Source of the DNA: Penelope pileata
Lineage: Eukaryota; Chordata; Aves; Galliformes; Cracidae
Length of the DNA: 64,000 nucleotides
Reading direction: 5' to 3'
Assembly (NCBI GenBank): GCA_013396635.1
Contig: WBMW01005037.1
Coordinates: 2,027,463 to 2,091,462 of the forward strand
The stretch's first letter is position 1. Every line of letters starts with the position of its first letter. Made by a program: the position numbers and the translations under genes. The notes beneath the pieces were generated by a model. It worked only from the letters and a program-made list of their open reading frames with translations, searched no databases and had not been told where the DNA came from. Shown here one piece after another: positions 62,876 through 64,000 of this stretch.

Positions 62876-64000
62876 ATGACTATAGCCATATTAGAATAAA
62901 GACAGATGCTTCATGCTTTGGCCCATCACTCACCTACGGGGCACCAAGCTAATTTGTACCCTATAGATGGAAGTGACAGTTGCACGATAAATTGCGGGGC
63001 TGTGGGAGACATGGATCTGACATGTGCTTTTGCCCCTGTCCCCCAGCCCCTGTCCTCAAATGCATTTATTTCATCCTTCCCCATCTTTGTAAACTTCAAC
63101 CTGCCAACATTTGACAACTGAATTTCAGCTTTGATAAGAAATATTTAGGAAACTGCTTTGTAATAGCTTCAAGAAGAGCCCTATTCTAACTCAGCAGTGC
63201 TCAGATATCAGCGTAGCAGGGTGGGAAGTGTCTCTTGTCTCCTCTGTAGCTCTATCTAAATTATTGCTTTGCATGTGAAGAATATTCAAATGAAAACCCA
63301 ACAACTAATTTCATTTCCACTGTAATGGAGTAAGTTATAGTACATTGTCAATAAATGGAAGGAGAACATAATAGCGTAGACAGAAACATTGTTTAAAGGG
63401 AACTCAAGTAGACTCAAATGGAATAATACAGCACAAAAAGATCACTGCATCTGCCCCCATCACCAGCTATTTGTAGCAAGCACAGCATCAGCCACGTTAC
63501 CCCAAGGCACCTATCAGGATCAATGACATCCTTAATTAATCCAGTCAAGACAAAAACAAAGGAAAGAATTCTCTGTATTCAACATTTTCTTTGCACATTG
63601 TGTATCCCACAGAAATGAACTTTGAGGAAGAGAGCATTGTGATGCATTTTGGCACCCAGACATCCATCTGCACTCCCTGAACTACCCCTCAAACGGCCTT
63701 GCAAGCCCCACATGTCGAGTGACTGACATGGGACACAGTTTTCTGCACCATACAGGGTGTATTCATGCCCCTTCTCAAGCTTTCAGGTTCTAGTCATTCA
63801 AGGGTCTGACTACTTAACTATTTTATGAGCCTTTTGGCAAGACTCCAACAAGTTTGGGGTGTCATACCCTCTGATGAGGGTATTTGTTTGCATGCTCTCA
63901 GTCTCTGTTCCACTTTCTCTGAAGCAATCCAATGAAACATATTAATCTCACAGTCTCAAGTCCTTAGCTTTTGCTTTTATTTATCTCCTTTATTTCATAC

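Larger units (their letters stand above)
45166..64000. other. Apparently intergenic sequence, no supported gene
   Basis: No open frame gives a recognisable protein. The longest (146 codons at 53772-54212 on the + strand, 140 codons at 57989-58411 on the minus strand, 137 codons at 48548-48961 on the minus strand) lack domain features, and the last overlaps a SINE relic. No tRNA fold, snRNA or CpG island stands out. Apart from two MIR-like SINE relics, a CR1-like scrap and one exon-like frame at 49394-49535, I see ordinary A/T-rich non-coding DNA. Distal regulatory elements or a lncRNA could be present but cannot be shown from sequence alone. Confidence 0.6.

Noticed and set aside
1..64000. 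Search for CRISPR arrays, prokaryotic operons or mobile gene cassettes
   Set aside because: No regularly spaced direct repeats, no dense coding on either strand, and the only certain gene is a spliced vertebrate receptor.

Overview
This is vertebrate nuclear DNA, most likely avian. It has a single spliced coding gene, very long non-coding stretches, no bacterial gene density and no CRISPR array. It has no recognisable Alu or L1 elements and low interspersed-repeat density. What repeats I can recognise are one short CR1-like scrap and two very decayed MIR/CORE-SINE-like relics, which suits a bird or another sauropsid better than a mammal. The species cannot be fixed from the sequence.

The one gene I can support is the 3' half of neurotensin receptor 1 (NTSR1), a class A G-protein-coupled receptor, on the + strand. 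Three coding exons join in frame with GT/AG borders: 27231-27432 (TM5 and third intracellular loop), 37111-37201 (TM6 and start of the third extracellular loop) and 39497-39746 (TM7, helix 8, C-tail, TGA stop). Together they encode the last 180 residues. The large first coding exon (N-terminus to TM4) is not in the window, so the first 27 kb is most simply read as intron 1 with exon 1 upstream of base 1. A long 3' UTR probably follows the stop codon, with a convincing distal poly(A) signal at 45140.

Layout: 1-27230, intron 1, with roughly the first 7.5 kb visibly more G+C-rich than the rest; 27231-27432, exon 2; 27433-37110, intron 2; 37111-37201, exon 3; 37202-39496, intron 3, which seems to hold a broken gammaretrovirus-like gag (capsid) relic close to exon 4; 39497-39746, exon 4; 39747 to about 45165, probable 3' UTR; the rest to 64000 is apparently intergenic, with no supported gene, and contains two MIR-like SINE relics and the CR1-like scrap.

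I found no new multi-gene system here. The points most worth a second look are the gag-like relic in intron 3, the loss of one of the two adjacent palmitoylation cysteines in helix 8, an AT-rich homeodomain-type motif cluster with an inverted repeat about 480 bases before exon 2, several perfect or near-perfect hairpins in the introns, and the two ancient SINE relics.
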